Notes: a model not told the origin generated them from the sequence alone. 64,000 nucleotides of DNA from Spirochaetota bacterium (GCA_023443865.1 JAEZST010000022.1:1-64000); one strand, 5' to 3'. Shown: positions 1 through 8,095, counted from the stretch's first letter. Made by a program: numbers and translations.

Positions 1-31
1 GGTACCCTCTATCGAGGATACCTTATTTTAC

Positions 32-105
32 TGGGCCCACCTGGACTTGAACCAGGGACCAACGGATTATGAGTCCGCGGCTCTAACCAACTGAGCTATA
101 GGCCC
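32..105 (-). tRNA. tRNA with anticodon CAT (tRNA-Ile2 or elongator tRNA-Met)
   Basis: A complete 74-nt cloverleaf reads on the minus strand. The acceptor stem GGGCCTA pairs with TGGGCCC, with one G-T pair, and the D-arm is AGCTCAGTTGG. The anticodon loop CTCATAA puts CAT at 69-71. The T-arm contains GGTTCAAGTCC. The discriminator is A and no CCA is encoded. Acceptor pairs C4-G69 and C5-G68 match the set used by TilS to recognise tRNA-Ile2, so the isoleucine (lysidine-modified) identity is favoured over elongator methionine. The choice is not certain from sequence alone. Confidence 0.93.
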
Positions 106-282
106 GGCGCAATTCAGGCTCTATGACGTGAGTGGTACTCGAAGCAAGCTACAGGCGTCATAAGGCCGGAAATGCTTGGACACTATATACGCTTTTGAGG
201 GTTTGGGTCAAGCGGAGCGAGGGTGGCGGGGCCTGCGCGCGGGGAGGGTACGCGATTTCCCGCCGCGCTTCGCCCCGCGTGG

Positions 283-343
283 CCCGGCCTTCGAACGGCT
301 GTGAGGGGCCGGCTTTCGCGTCGCGTGGCCCTTTGTGCCTCGG
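283..343. repeat. Dispersed intergenic repeat, copy 1
   Basis: A GC-rich element holds the core CCTTCGAACGGC, then a GTGAGGGGCCGGCTTTC-like block, then TGGCCCTTTGTGCCTCGG just past the 3' end of the synthase gene. The same blocks in the same order recur at about 23829-23918, just past the 3' end of homoserine dehydrogenase. CCGGCC and GGGCCGG can pair into a hairpin. The rest of the stretch between the tRNA and this gene (106-346) holds a TATGACG/CGTCATA inverted repeat at 122-162 and no gene that I can support. Confidence 0.6.
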
Positions 344-346
344 TCT

Positions 347-1945
347 TTAGAGTCCGCCCGTGGCGCCCGCGATTACCGCGGCGACGTTGGCCTTCGCGGA
401 GTTGACGGCGTCGAGCATGCACTCGAGGGCGAGCCGGTTGGGGACGGCGCCCCGGCGCTCGAAGGCCCATACGCGTTCGCCGAAGCCGTCGATGGAGGTT
501 TCGAGGTACGCGCGGTGGGCTTCGCCGAAGCCGGTGTGGCATAGGGAGCGGACTTTGAGGGAGAGTCCGGTTTCGAGGCGCACTATTTCCAGGAGGGCCG
601 CGACCAGGATTGAGGCTTCGGCGCGGACGGTGCGGGGGCGGTCGTTTCCGGCGATGCGCGCCTCGATGCGCCAGTACGGTTCCCCGTTGGCGAAGGTGGT
701 TTCTTCCCGGTAGCTTTTTACGCTTCGGGGCGCGTAGGGGCCTGAGAGCGCGGGTTTGAGCGATTGGAGGACGGAGGTCGCCGTAGGGGGGCGCTGGTCC
801 GCCTTGATTCGCTCGAGGAGGGCGGAGAGGGCCTCCGGTCCGGGATCGTACCCCGCGTGCTCCCGCACGTATGCCGCGATTCCCGCCCTTCCCGAATGGC
901 GGGAAAGGACGATTCGGTCCGGGGCGGTGCCGTATTCGGCGGGATCGGCGAGGCGGTAGGCCTTTTTCGATTTTACGATGCCCTGTTGGTGCATGCCCGA
1001 GGCGTGGGCGTTGACGTTCCAGCCGGTGAGGGGCTTGAGGGGCGAGAGGGAGCTGCCGACGGCGAGGGAGACGATTCGGGCGATTTCGCCGGTGTAGGCG
1101 CCCTTTATGTCGGTTTCGAGCCCCAGCTCGCCGCGTTCGCGCACGACGCAGGCGAATTCTTCGAGGGCCGCGTTGCCCGAGCGCTCGCCGACCCCGAGCG
1201 CGGTGAGCTCCACTTGGCCGCACCCCGCGACCGCCGCGGCCAGCGCGTTCGCGAGGGCGAGGCCGCGATCGTTGTGGCAGTGGACGCTCAAGACCGCCTC
1301 TTCCCGGTCAAAGGCCGGCACTTGGGAACGGATGCGTTCCGCGAGCGCCTTCATTTCGTCGGGGAGGGCGCGCCCGACGGTGTCCGCGATATTGACGATG
1401 CGCGCCCCCGATTCCACGGCGGCGGCGCACCATTCGGCGAGAAAGACGGGGTCGGCCCGGGTGGCGTCTTCGGCGCCGATTTCCACCAGGGGCGCGAGGC
1501 CGCAGGCGAAGGAAACCGAGTCGCGGGTAAGGCGGATGGTGTCGCTTCGGCTCAGCCCGAGTTTTATGTCGAGGTGAATGTCGCTGACCGGGCAGGAAAG
1601 GTGGAGAAGGCCCGCCGAGGACGCGACGGCGTCGGGCCAGGGGCCGGTAACGGGCGTTACGAGAGGGCCCGCGGGAATATACTTGGCGGATTCCCGGATT
1701 TCCTCCGGTTTCAGCCGGGTCATGACCGCGAGCTGTACCCGGCCCCCCAGGTCGTCGGCGATGAGCGCGCAGGCATGGGCGTCGATGGGGGAGGAGCCGG
1801 GAAAGCCGGTCTCTATGCAGTCCACCCCGTACCGGGCGAGGGCCCGGGCTATGCCGAGCTTTTCGGTGGGCGACAGGGCAAAGCCCGCCGCTTGGTCGCC
1901 GTCACGGAGCGTCGTATCGAGGATTCGGATTCGTCGGGCGGTCAT
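347..1945 (-). CDS. 2-isopropylmalate synthase-family acyltransferase (candidate homocitrate synthase)
   Basis: The 532-aa protein belongs to the alpha-isopropylmalate/homocitrate synthase family, which condenses acetyl-CoA with a 2-oxoacid. The N-terminal TIM barrel (about residues 5-275) opens with DTTLRDGDQ, has ETGFPGSSP, and carries the metal-binding HCHND motif. A linker region with HASGMHQQG and a LeuA-dimer-like C-terminal domain (about 400-525) follow. GFPGSSP and the C-terminal domain fit isopropylmalate synthase better than classical short NifV. Its ATG lies inside the end of the upstream HEPN-like gene (ATGA overlap), so the two are translationally coupled. The neighbourhood (mod and nif genes, no leuB/C/D in view, no separate nifV seen) makes a homocitrate role for the FeMo cofactor plausible. 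That is inference; the family assignment is firm. Confidence 0.85.
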   Translation of the reverse strand: MTARRIRILDTTLRDGDQAAGFALSPTEKLGIARALARYGVDCIETGFPGSSPIDAHACALIADDLGGRVQLAVMTRLKPEEIRESAKYIPAGPLVTPVTGPWPDAVASSAGLLHLSCPVSDIHLDIKLGLSRSDTIRLTRDSVSFACGLAPLVEIGAEDATRADPVFLAEWCAAAVESGARIVNIADTVGRALPDEMKALAERIRSQVPAFDREEAVLSVHCHNDRGLALANALAAAVAGCGQVELTALGVGERSGNAALEEFACVVRERGELGLETDIKGAYTGEIARIVSLAVGSSLSPLKPLTGWNVNAHASGMHQQGIVKSKKAYRLADPAEYGTAPDRIVLSRHSGRAGIAAYVREHAGYDPGPEALSALLERIKADQRPPTATSVLQSLKPALSGPYAPRSVKSYREETTFANGEPYWRIEARIAGNDRPRTVRAEASILVAALLEIVRLETGLSLKVRSLCHTGFGEAHRAYLETSIDGFGERVWAFERRGAVPNRLALECMLDAVNSAKANVAAVIAGATGGL

Positions 1946-2346
1946 TTTACTTCCGCCGGCGTACCTTCGTGCAATTCCGTTTCTACGGCCGATGCGACCG
2001 CGTCGATCGCCGCGAGAAACCTCGTTACGTCCTCTTTCGTCGGCTCCTGGATCGAGAAATCGTCCATGGAGCAGATTCTCTGAAGCCCGTCCATGTATAG
2101 AAGGGTTTCTTTCGTATTCGCGCCCAGGGGAAGCATTCCGTCCGATTCTTCCAAAAGATCGGTCATGGTATGGTTCCGCGGCAACATGCCCCGCTTCATG
2201 AAGAGGGCCATGATATATTTCTCGATACCCATCGCGACAAGGTTTTGAATAATCCCTGGCGTGAATACTTCCGGTCGGCGAACGCTCCCTTGCGCTGTCC
2301 GATGATAGCTCCTGCCTTCGTTGTAGAAGGCTTCCCAGTCTACCAT
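1942..2346 (-). CDS. Small HEPN-like protein coupled to the synthase gene
   Basis: This reading frame of about 134 residues is mostly helical and begins MVDWEAFYNEG. It contains IEKYIMALFMKRG and a TMTDLLEE stretch, reminiscent of HEPN-domain proteins (higher eukaryote and prokaryote nucleotide-binding fold). The start at 2346 is chosen because GGTGA lies five bases upstream. An ATG at 2358 would sit almost exactly on the transcription start predicted from the promoter at 2365-2393. The stop overlaps the synthase start by four bases, so both belong to one transcript. The function is unknown. HEPN proteins often act as RNases or antitoxin partners, but I see no nucleotidyltransferase partner here, and the coupling suggests a role with the synthase. 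Confidence 0.6.
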   Translation of the reverse strand: MVDWEAFYNEGRSYHRTAQGSVRRPEVFTPGIIQNLVAMGIEKYIMALFMKRGMLPRNHTMTDLLEESDGMLPLGANTKETLLYMDGLQRICSMDDFSIQEPTKEDVTRFLAAIDAVASAVETELHEGTPAEVK

Positions 2347-2364
2347 TTCGTTCACCATAGGTAA

Positions 2365-2427
2365 AAAATACGTGGTCCCGCGGGTATTGTCAATATTTAT
2401 GCAAAATATATCCCGGAAAATGCATAA
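2365..2427 (-). promoter_or_regulatory. Promoter of the HEPN-synthase operon with upstream inverted repeat
   Basis: On the minus strand TTGACA (2393-2388), a 17-base spacer and TATTTT (2370-2365) form a good sigma-70 promoter. Directly upstream lies an inverted repeat, TTATGCA (2397-2403) and TGCATAA (2421-2427), in the position expected for an activator. The inner half, with ATATTTTGCATAAATATT, closely resembles a sequence in the nifA promoter. Confidence 0.6.
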
Positions 2428-2476
2428 AATTGCAGGTTGGATCGGGTTCTTCGCGAGTTCAGGGCGTTTGGGACGG

Positions 2477-3451
2477 TTATACCCGAAAAATCGCGCCCGT
2501 TTCCCCGGTGCCGTACCCGCCCAAACCCTCAAGTTCGCGGCGGAATTCCGCGGAGCAGACCCGGTTTACGAGTTCAGCAAAGTGGTCGATCCTTTCGTTG
2601 GCGGTCGGAAAGACGAGGTCGTAGCATTCTTCCTGAAGGGGGACGAAGTCGACACCCGCGACCTGGCGGGAAGCCATTTCGCTTCCCACGGCGCAGTCGC
2701 CGCCCCCGCGCGCCACGGTTGTCGCCGCCACCAAATGGTTGGCGCAAATCCGCCCGTAACCGTGTATCGCTGAGCCCGAAAGGCCCAATGCGCGGAGCTT
2801 GCCGTCCACCAAAACCCTGATTCCGCTCCCCGCCTCGCGGTTCACGAACTGAACGTCAATACGCGCGAGATCTTCCCATTGCCGTATGCCTTTCGGGTTT
2901 CCCTTGCGTACGTAAAACCCGACCTGCCTGGTAACGAGGCGCACTACCGTGAGGGGAACGCCGGGGAGCAAATGGGGGAGGAAGGGGAGTGTGTAGGTAT
3001 CGGTGGCCGCGTCCCAGAGGTGGGAGCTTGCCAGGTGCACGTTGCCGAGGTAGAGCTCGTGAAGGCCGTTGTAGCTTCCGAGAAAGGATCGATACGTCGA
3101 TAAACCGGGTATTTTGGATTCGAGGTGACTCGCGAGGATATCGAGAAGGATGTCTTGGCCGCAAAGGATAAAGGATCGGGCGTTTTGGGGGAGGGGCGCC
3201 CCGACCGATAGGGCTTCGGTCGCTGTGTGCGGTTCCGAGATGCCCCGTTCGCCCTGGTCGGTCCGGTTTCTGCCCCTATTGATATAGGTTTCGACGTCGC
3301 GGGAGTCGAACCTCAGCTTTTTGCCTACCCGGTAGGCATGCAGTTCTCCCCGTTTCACGAGCTCATACACGGTATTTTTCGCGATTCTGAGTATCTGGGC
3401 TACTTCCTGGGGCGTGAGGGCGTCTGATTTCATCTCGTTTTGTTCTGCCAT
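2477..3451 (-). CDS. HTH plus periplasmic-binding-like transcriptional regulator, probable molybdate-responsive
   Basis: The N-terminus (about residues 10-60) is an excisionase-type helix-turn-helix, with LTPQEVAQILRIAKNTVYEL and a following wing ending in DVETYI. The rest (about 100-310) resembles a periplasmic-binding-like domain with a NREAGSGIR motif, the arrangement seen in ModE-like one-component regulators that sense molybdate or related ligands. Start 3451 (MAEQNEMK) is preferred to the in-frame ATG at 3472. The gene is divergent from modABC across a 150-bp spacer with inverted repeats, the usual position for a local regulator. Ligand identity is inferred from context; tungstate or another oxyanion is possible. 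Confidence 0.8.
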   Translation of the reverse strand: MAEQNEMKSDALTPQEVAQILRIAKNTVYELVKRGELHAYRVGKKLRFDSRDVETYINRGRNRTDQGERGISEPHTATEALSVGAPLPQNARSFILCGQDILLDILASHLESKIPGLSTYRSFLGSYNGLHELYLGNVHLASSHLWDAATDTYTLPFLPHLLPGVPLTVVRLVTRQVGFYVRKGNPKGIRQWEDLARIDVQFVNREAGSGIRVLVDGKLRALGLSGSAIHGYGRICANHLVAATTVARGGGDCAVGSEMASRQVAGVDFVPLQEECYDLVFPTANERIDHFAELVNRVCSAEFRRELEGLGGYGTGETGAIFRV

Positions 3452-3474
3452 GTTTATTAGTATAGCATACATTG

Positions 3475-3510
3475 TAACGTATTGACATATTATGAAACGT
3501 TATGTACTGT
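3475..3510 (+). promoter_or_regulatory. modA promoter with candidate operator
   Basis: TTGACA (3482-3487), a 17-base spacer and TACTGT (3505-3510) form a sigma-70-like promoter. An inverted repeat, TAACG (3475-3479) and CGTTA (3498-3502), brackets the -35 box and runs into the spacer, as expected for a repressor or ModE-like site read by the divergent HTH regulator. A second inverted repeat of GTAC sites lies at 3504-3517. Confidence 0.55.
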
Positions 3511-3527
3511 TTTGTACAAGAACTGAC

Positions 3528-3570
3528 AAGGCCGCCGGTTGCCCAGAGATGGGGTACCGGCGGCCTTTTT
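3528..3570 (+). terminator. Intrinsic terminator-like hairpin in the modA leader
   Basis: AAGGCCGCCGGT (3528-3539) pairs with ACCGGCGGCCTT (3556-3567) and is followed by a T-rich run. It lies between the modA promoter and its start codon, so it either attenuates modABC or ends a very short RNA. The same layout recurs before nifA and before the gene at 28176. Confidence 0.65.
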
Positions 3571-3601
3571 GTTTTTATTAATCCAGAAGCGGAGGAAGAT
3601 T

Positions 3602-4381
3602 ATGAAGAAAGTATCTGTTCTTGCCGGTTTTTGCCTTTTGGCAGCGTTCGGTTACGCGAGGGGAACGACCGAATCGAAGACGGCACCCAAGGACGAGATT
3701 ATCGTTTCCGCGGCCGCAAGCCTTACCGACGCCATGAATGAGCTGATTGTCCTCTACTCGGACTCTCAGGATCGGGTAACGGTCAAGGCGACCTACGGTT
3801 CCTCGGGAGCCCTTCAGGCCCAGATCGAGCAGGGCGCGCCGGCGGACCTTTTCGTTTCCGCCTCCCCGAAGCAGATGAACGCCCTGGAATCTAAGGGACT
3901 GCTGCTTGCGGGCACGCGGAAGGACCTTCTCAAGAACGCCGTGGTGCTCGTGGTCGCCCCGCAGTCGGAAATAACGCTCTCTTCCTTTGAGGACGCCGCG
4001 CTTCCGTCCGTTACGCGAATCGCCCTGGGCGATTTCAAGAGCGTTCCCGCGGGCCAGTACGCGGAGCAGGTATTTAGGAAACTGGGCATTTTGGATGACG
4101 TGTCGCGCAAGGGGGTTTTCGCGAAGGACGTTCGTCAGGTGCTGGCCTGGGTCGAGTCAGGCGAGGCGGATTGCGGCGTCGTGTACGCCACGGACGCGGC
4201 GGTCTCCAAAACGGTCGCGGTCGCGGCGGTCGCGAGCGAGGGCTCCCATTCCCCGGTAGTGTATCCCGCGGCGGTGGTGGCTTCGAGCGCGAACCCCGAG
4301 GCCGCGAAGGCCTTCCTCGCGTGGCTTTCCGGAGCCGAGGCGCGGAAGGTCTTCGACGCCTACGGATTTTCGGAGCCCTAA
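3602..4381 (+). CDS. modA: Molybdate ABC transporter, substrate-binding protein
   Basis: A 259-aa exported protein that captures molybdate (or tungstate) for ModBC. A signal peptide covers about residues 1-20, and the mature start has no lipobox cysteine. The binding domain opens with IIVSAAASLTDAMNEL, the ModA signature, followed by YGSSGALQAQIEQGAPAD and the FVSAS block that lines the oxyanion pocket. Start 3602 is chosen because GGAGGAAG lies five bases upstream. The longer frame from 3539 would read through the terminator-like hairpin and hide the signal peptide. The stop is two bases before modB. The supply of Mo fits the neighbouring nitrogenase genes. Confidence 0.95.
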   Translation: MKKVSVLAGFCLLAAFGYARGTTESKTAPKDEIIVSAAASLTDAMNELIVLYSDSQDRVTVKATYGSSGALQAQIEQGAPADLFVSASPKQMNALESKGLLLAGTRKDLLKNAVVLVVAPQSEITLSSFEDAALPSVTRIALGDFKSVPAGQYAEQVFRKLGILDDVSRKGVFAKDVRQVLAWVESGEADCGVVYATDAAVSKTVAVAAVASEGSHSPVVYPAAVVASSANPEAAKAFLAWLSGAEARKVFDAYGFSEP

Positions 4382-4383
4382 TC

Positions 4384-5052
4384 ATGGACTGGACCCCGTT
4401 CGCGATATCGCTCAAGACTTCCCTGTGCGCGACGGCCATCGCCTTTTTCCTCGGTTTGGCGGCCGCGCGTTGGGTCGTTTCGCTGGAAGGCCGCCTTCGC
4501 GCCGTTGCGGACGGGGTGTTCACCCTGCCCATGGTCCTGCCGCCGACGGTTCTCGGTTTTTTCCTGCTTTTGCTCTTCGGCAGGTACGGGTTTTTGGGTA
4601 AGTTCCTCTCGACTTTCGGCATTCGCGTTATTTTTTCCTGGGGCGCCACGGTGATCGCCGCGACCGTGGTCGCCTTTCCCCTGGTGTATCGCACGACCCG
4701 CGCCTCCTTCGAGCAGCTTGATCCCTCCATTACCCACGCGGCGCGAACGCTCGGCCTGTCGGAGTGGACTATCTTCTGGCGGGTTACCCTGCCTGCCGCG
4801 TGGCCCGGCGCCGCGGGAGGCACGGTGCTCGCCTTCGCCCGGGCCCTCGGCGAATTCGGCGCGACGTTGATGATCGCGGGAAACATTCCCGGGAGGACTC
4901 AAACCGTACCCGTGGCGATTTTCTTCGCGGCGGAGGGGGGGAGGATGGACGAAGCCCTCGCGTGGGTGCTCATTATCGTGGCGGTTTCCACGACCGTAAC
5001 CGTGGCGGTTAATCTTCTGCCCGGGGGAACCCGCTCGGGCGTTCCGAAATGA
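4384..5052 (+). CDS. modB: Molybdate ABC transporter, permease
   Basis: A 222-aa integral membrane permease with about five hydrophobic segments. The EAA-like loop that contacts the ATPase is at about residues 110-165, in the region containing RTLGLSEWTIFWRVTLP, followed by ARALGEFGATLMIAGN, both typical of ModB. It starts two bases after the modA stop and is followed nine bases later by modC, so it is the middle gene of a modABC operon. No missing segment or unusual residue is evident. Confidence 0.95.
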   Translation: MDWTPFAISLKTSLCATAIAFFLGLAAARWVVSLEGRLRAVADGVFTLPMVLPPTVLGFFLLLLFGRYGFLGKFLSTFGIRVIFSWGATVIAATVVAFPLVYRTTRASFEQLDPSITHAARTLGLSEWTIFWRVTLPAAWPGAAGGTVLAFARALGEFGATLMIAGNIPGRTQTVPVAIFFAAEGGRMDEALAWVLIIVAVSTTVTVAVNLLPGGTRSGVPK

Positions 5053-5061
5053 GGAGTTTCC

Positions 5062-6168
5062 ATGGCGATAAAAGCGGAAATCATAAAGCGGTATCCCGGC
5101 TTTAGCCTGGAGGTTGCCATCGACGACCGGGGTAAGCGCACGGGCATTCTCGGCGCTTCCGGCTGCGGTAAAAGCATGACGTTGCGGGCGATCGCCGGGG
5201 TCGAAACCCCCGACGAGGGCCGTATCGAGATAGACGGACGGGTCGTGTTCGATTCCGCCTCGGGGGTAAACGTGCCGCCCCGGTTTCGGGGCGTGGGCTA
5301 TCTCTTTCAGCACTACGCGCTTTTTCCCACCATGACCGTGGCCGACAATATACGGATTGTCCTTCGGGAGACCGATAAAAAAAGGCGCGCGGCCCGCCGC
5401 GGTACCGGGGCCCGTTCCGGGCTTTGCTCCTCCCTGGATTCCCGGGTCGACTCCCTCGTGGAGCGGTTCCGCCTCCGGGGCCTTGAGCGCAGGAAGCCGA
5501 GCCAGCTTTCCGGCGGACAGCAGCAACGGGTAGCCCTTGCTCGCATCTTCGCCATGGAGCCCGCCGCGGTGCTTTTGGACGAGCCCTTTTCCGCCCTCGA
5601 CAGCCATTTGCGCGCCGCCTTGGAGTCTGAACTCATCGAGACCCTCGACGGGAGGGAGGGATCGGTTCTTTTCGTTTCCCACGATCGGGACGAGATTTTC
5701 CGGGTGTGCGAGCGCATGATCGTCATGGACGCGGGCCGGGTCGTGGCCGAGGGACGGGCGCGTGAGGTTTTCGACGACCCGGGTTCCGCCGCGGCGGCGA
5801 GCCTGACGGGATGCAAAAACGTGGAACGGGCGTTTTCCTCCGGGCAGACGAGGGTATCCGTTCCCGGGTGGGGCCTGGAGCTGGAAACGGGGCGCCCCGT
5901 GCCGCCCGACCTGACCCATATCGGCATTCGCGCCCATCATATCCGGTCCGCGCGTGAGGGAACCGACATCAACCTTTTTGAGGGTTTGGCCCGTGCGGCC
6001 TGCCACGATCCATTCTCGAAAAGCGAATACGTTCACGTACTGGACGCGGGCGATATAGCCCGGCCCTCCCCCCTCCTGAGAATATCCGACGATATCGACG
6101 AGGCAGACGGCGCCGTCCGGTGGCGGGTGTTTTCCGTAAGTCCCGAAGACATATTGTTTCTGCGGTAA
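5062..6168 (+). CDS. modC: Molybdate ABC transporter, ATP-binding protein
   Basis: A 368-aa ABC ATPase powering molybdate import. Walker A is GASGCGKS (about residues 31-38), the Q-loop is FQHY, the signature is LSGGQQQRVALAR, and Walker B with the D-loop is VLLDEPFSALD. The switch histidine is in FVSHDRDE. The C-terminal third (about 255-368) is a TOBE/Mop-like region. A basic, low-complexity stretch of about 18 residues (RRAARRGTGARSG) sits between the Q-loop and signature region, where most ModC proteins are shorter. GAGGAG lies just before the ATG. It ends the modABC operon. Confidence 0.95.
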   Translation: MAIKAEIIKRYPGFSLEVAIDDRGKRTGILGASGCGKSMTLRAIAGVETPDEGRIEIDGRVVFDSASGVNVPPRFRGVGYLFQHYALFPTMTVADNIRIVLRETDKKRRAARRGTGARSGLCSSLDSRVDSLVERFRLRGLERRKPSQLSGGQQQRVALARIFAMEPAAVLLDEPFSALDSHLRAALESELIETLDGREGSVLFVSHDRDEIFRVCERMIVMDAGRVVAEGRAREVFDDPGSAAAASLTGCKNVERAFSSGQTRVSVPGWGLELETGRPVPPDLTHIGIRAHHIRSAREGTDINLFEGLARAACHDPFSKSEYVHVLDAGDIARPSPLLRISDDIDEADGAVRWRVFSVSPEDILFLR

Positions 6169-6180
6169 GGCATAATAAAA

Positions 6181-6211
6181 GACCCCGATGCGTGACGAGC
6201 GCTTCGGGGTC
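6181..6211. terminator. Hairpin between converging modC and nif transcripts
   Basis: GACCCCGA (6181-6188) pairs with TCGGGGTC (6204-6211). The A-rich flank at 6177-6180 gives a short U-run only for minus-strand transcripts, so it works best as a backup end for the nif operon and only weakly for modABC. Confidence 0.5.
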
Positions 6212-6301
6212 AGGTGCCTACCACAGGCGATAAGGACGGAAGTATAAGGCGCGAAACGCGACTTATGTTTAAAGTATACCTTGGGTAACAATTAAAGTCA
6301 A

Positions 6302-6335
6302 CAAAAACCGGAACCGGGAGAGTGTCCGGTTCCGG
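6302..6335 (-). terminator. Intrinsic terminator of the nif operon
   Basis: On the minus strand a perfect 10-bp stem (CCGGAACCGG with CCGGTTCCGG, 6308-6335) and an 8-nt loop are followed by TTTTTGTTG. This is a strong rho-independent terminator about 70 bases after the ferredoxin stop codon. Confidence 0.85.
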
Positions 6336-6403
6336 CGGGGAGAGAAGCGTTTTTTTTACATACGCGAGAAGCGTGAAACGGTACCGGCGTTCGGTACGAA
6401 AAA

Positions 6404-6712
6404 TCAGGCGATAATGTAGTCGGCGGCGGGAGACCCGTTCTCGATGGAGTCGATGATCGCGTCGATCGCGTCCTCGCCGTCCACGCGGCCGTACCACCAG
6501 CCTTCGGGATAGACCACCATGGCGGGTCCGCGGTCGCAGACTTTCAGGCAGCCCGTACTCGAGACCGCGACGTCGGCCATGCCCCGGTCCGAAAGCTCGG
6601 ACTCGAGGTATTGCATGAGGCCCAACGAGCCCGCCTTGTTGCAGACGCCCTGCGGGGTTCCGTTCATTCGGAACGAGCCGCATACGAAAATGTGGTGCGC
6701 CGGTTTGGTCAT
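6404..6712 (-). CDS. (2Fe-2S) thioredoxin-like ferredoxin, last gene of the nif operon
   Basis: A 102-aa cytoplasmic electron carrier of the thioredoxin-like 2Fe-2S family. Cysteines sit in HIFVCGSFRMNG, GVCNKAG, SSTGCLKVC and two turns later, the four-ligand pattern of this fold. KVCDRGPAMVVYPEGWWYG is the usual C-terminal core. Similar small ferredoxins follow nifB in several anaerobic diazotrophs, where they probably serve electron delivery or cofactor assembly. It lies 87 bases after nifB, beyond a GC-rich hairpin, with AGGAG before its ATG, and ahead of the operon terminator. Confidence 0.88.
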   Translation of the reverse strand: MTKPAHHIFVCGSFRMNGTPQGVCNKAGSLGLMQYLESELSDRGMADVAVSSTGCLKVCDRGPAMVVYPEGWWYGRVDGEDAIDAIIDSIENGSPAADYIIA

Positions 6713-6749
6713 GTCAGTTCTCCTCTGGTTCGTGTAATATATGGAAGCC

Positions 6750-6769
6750 GGGGCGCACGCGCGCGCCCC
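6750..6769 (-). other. Intercistronic hairpin between nifB and the ferredoxin gene
   Basis: GGGGCGC (6750-6756) pairs with GCGCCCC (6763-6769). There is no U-run, so it is more likely an RNA-processing or stability element than a terminator. Confidence 0.45.
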
Positions 6770-6799
6770 GCAATTCCCGTGAATTCCGCGTTGGCCGGC

Positions 6800-8071
6800 C
6801 TAGGCGCAGCCTTGGCCCGTTCCCCCGCAGGAGCTTCCCGCGCCGCAGGCGCCCGCGCGGCGCATCAGCACCTTGGGTATCTCCCTTCCGGCGAGCAGCT
6901 CGCCTACCGTGTCGGAGATAAGGCCCTCCACGGCTATCACGCGAACGCCCCGCGCCTTGAGAATCCGTTCCGGAGAGGGGCCCGCGCCCGATACCAGCAC
7001 GGCGAAGCAGTCCGATAGGGATTCGGCGAGGGCTTCCCATCGGCCATCTCCGCCGCCGGGTATGGGCGTGGATCTCTGCTCGATCAGGACCGGCTTTCCC
7101 GTGACGCCCTCGCCTTCGGCCTCGTAGATCCACAGGGTAGGCGCCTCGCCGAGATGCCGGTTCACGAAAAGGCCTTCCATGGTCGCGACCGCGACCCTGG
7201 GCCTTTCTTCGGTGGGCTTTACCCGCCCGGCTTCCGCGAGCAACGCCGCGATTTCTTCGTTATTCTGCTGGCCCAAAAGCCCGGCCGCGTCGGCCCGGCA
7301 GCGCGCGCAGTGCGACATCTGCTTGAGGCTCTTGCCCGCCTCGAATCTCATGGCCTGCATGGCCCCCGCTTCCGGGGCGGGAACGCCTTCGAAGGCGGTT
7401 CCCTCAACGTGCATCAGCGGAATGCAGTTCTGCACGTCGGCGCCGAGCGCGCCCGCCACTCGGGCGATTTCGGGAACGTGATCGTCGTTGATCCCCGGTA
7501 TCACCACGGTGTTGATCTTCACGGTGACGCCCTTTTCCTTCAGCAGCCTGATCGCGAGGAGCTGGCGCTCGAGGAGGACCTTCGCGCCTTCCACGCCGCG
7601 GTACGGCTTTTTTCCCACCCTGATCCAGGCGTAGATTTTCGCCCCGATCTCGGGATCCACGGCGTTGAGGGTTATGGTTACGTGCGACACGTTGAGGGCC
7701 GCCACGCGATCCACGTATTCGGGGAGGCCGAGGCCGTTTGTCGCCAGGCAAAGGAGTTTGTCGGGATATTTCGCGCCCACCCTCTCCATGGTCTCGAGGG
7801 TTTCTTCGGGGTTGGCGAAGGGATCACCGGGGCCGGCGATACCGACCACGGCCACGTTGGGTATGCGTTCCAGGACCGATTCCAGATAGTCGACCGCGGC
7901 GCCGGGATCGAGGACCGAGCTCGTGACCCCGGGCCGGGACTCGTTCACGCAGTCGTATTTCCGGTCGCAAAAATTGCACTGCACGTTGCACTTGGGGGCC
8001 ACCGGCAGGTGTACCCGGGCGGTGGCGTGCCTGGCTTCCGCGTTGAAGCAGGGGTGATTCGCAAAGTCCAT
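6800..8071 (-). CDS. nifB: Nitrogenase cofactor biosynthesis radical-SAM protein NifB, fused to a NifX-like domain
   Basis: A 423-aa protein that makes NifB-co, the Fe-S-carbide core of the FeMo cofactor. The radical SAM CxxxCxxC motif is CNVQCNFC (Cys28, Cys32, Cys35), with further conserved GIAGPGDPFANPEET, NTVVIPGINDDHV and HCARCRADAAG. The C-terminal region (about 300-400) is a NifX/NafY-like cofactor-binding domain beginning near RVAVATMEGLFVN. The tail has a Cys-rich end (CGAGSSCGGTGQGC). It lies 24 bases after nifN with AAGGAGG before its ATG. The length fits NifB proteins that carry the extra domain. Confidence 0.96.
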   Translation of the reverse strand: MDFANHPCFNAEARHATARVHLPVAPKCNVQCNFCDRKYDCVNESRPGVTSSVLDPGAAVDYLESVLERIPNVAVVGIAGPGDPFANPEETLETMERVGAKYPDKLLCLATNGLGLPEYVDRVAALNVSHVTITLNAVDPEIGAKIYAWIRVGKKPYRGVEGAKVLLERQLLAIRLLKEKGVTVKINTVVIPGINDDHVPEIARVAGALGADVQNCIPLMHVEGTAFEGVPAPEAGAMQAMRFEAGKSLKQMSHCARCRADAAGLLGQQNNEEIAALLAEAGRVKPTEERPRVAVATMEGLFVNRHLGEAPTLWIYEAEGEGVTGKPVLIEQRSTPIPGGGDGRWEALAESLSDCFAVLVSGAGPSPERILKARGVRVIAVEGLISDTVGELLAGREIPKVLMRRAGACGAGSSCGGTGQGCA

Positions 8072-8095
8072 CTGTAGCCTCCTTGAAACTATGCC

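Noticed and set aside
347..1945. Firm naming of this gene as nifV or leuA
   Set aside because: Motifs favour the isopropylmalate type but the context favours homocitrate; the sequence alone does not settle it.
764..2083. Long plus-strand open frame over the synthase gene
   Set aside because: Antisense to a family member with intact motifs, and glycine/arginine-rich without a domain.
4378..6291. 637-codon open frame on the minus strand opposite modB and modC
   Set aside because: It lies antisense to two clearly real genes, has no recognisable domain, and arises from high GC content.
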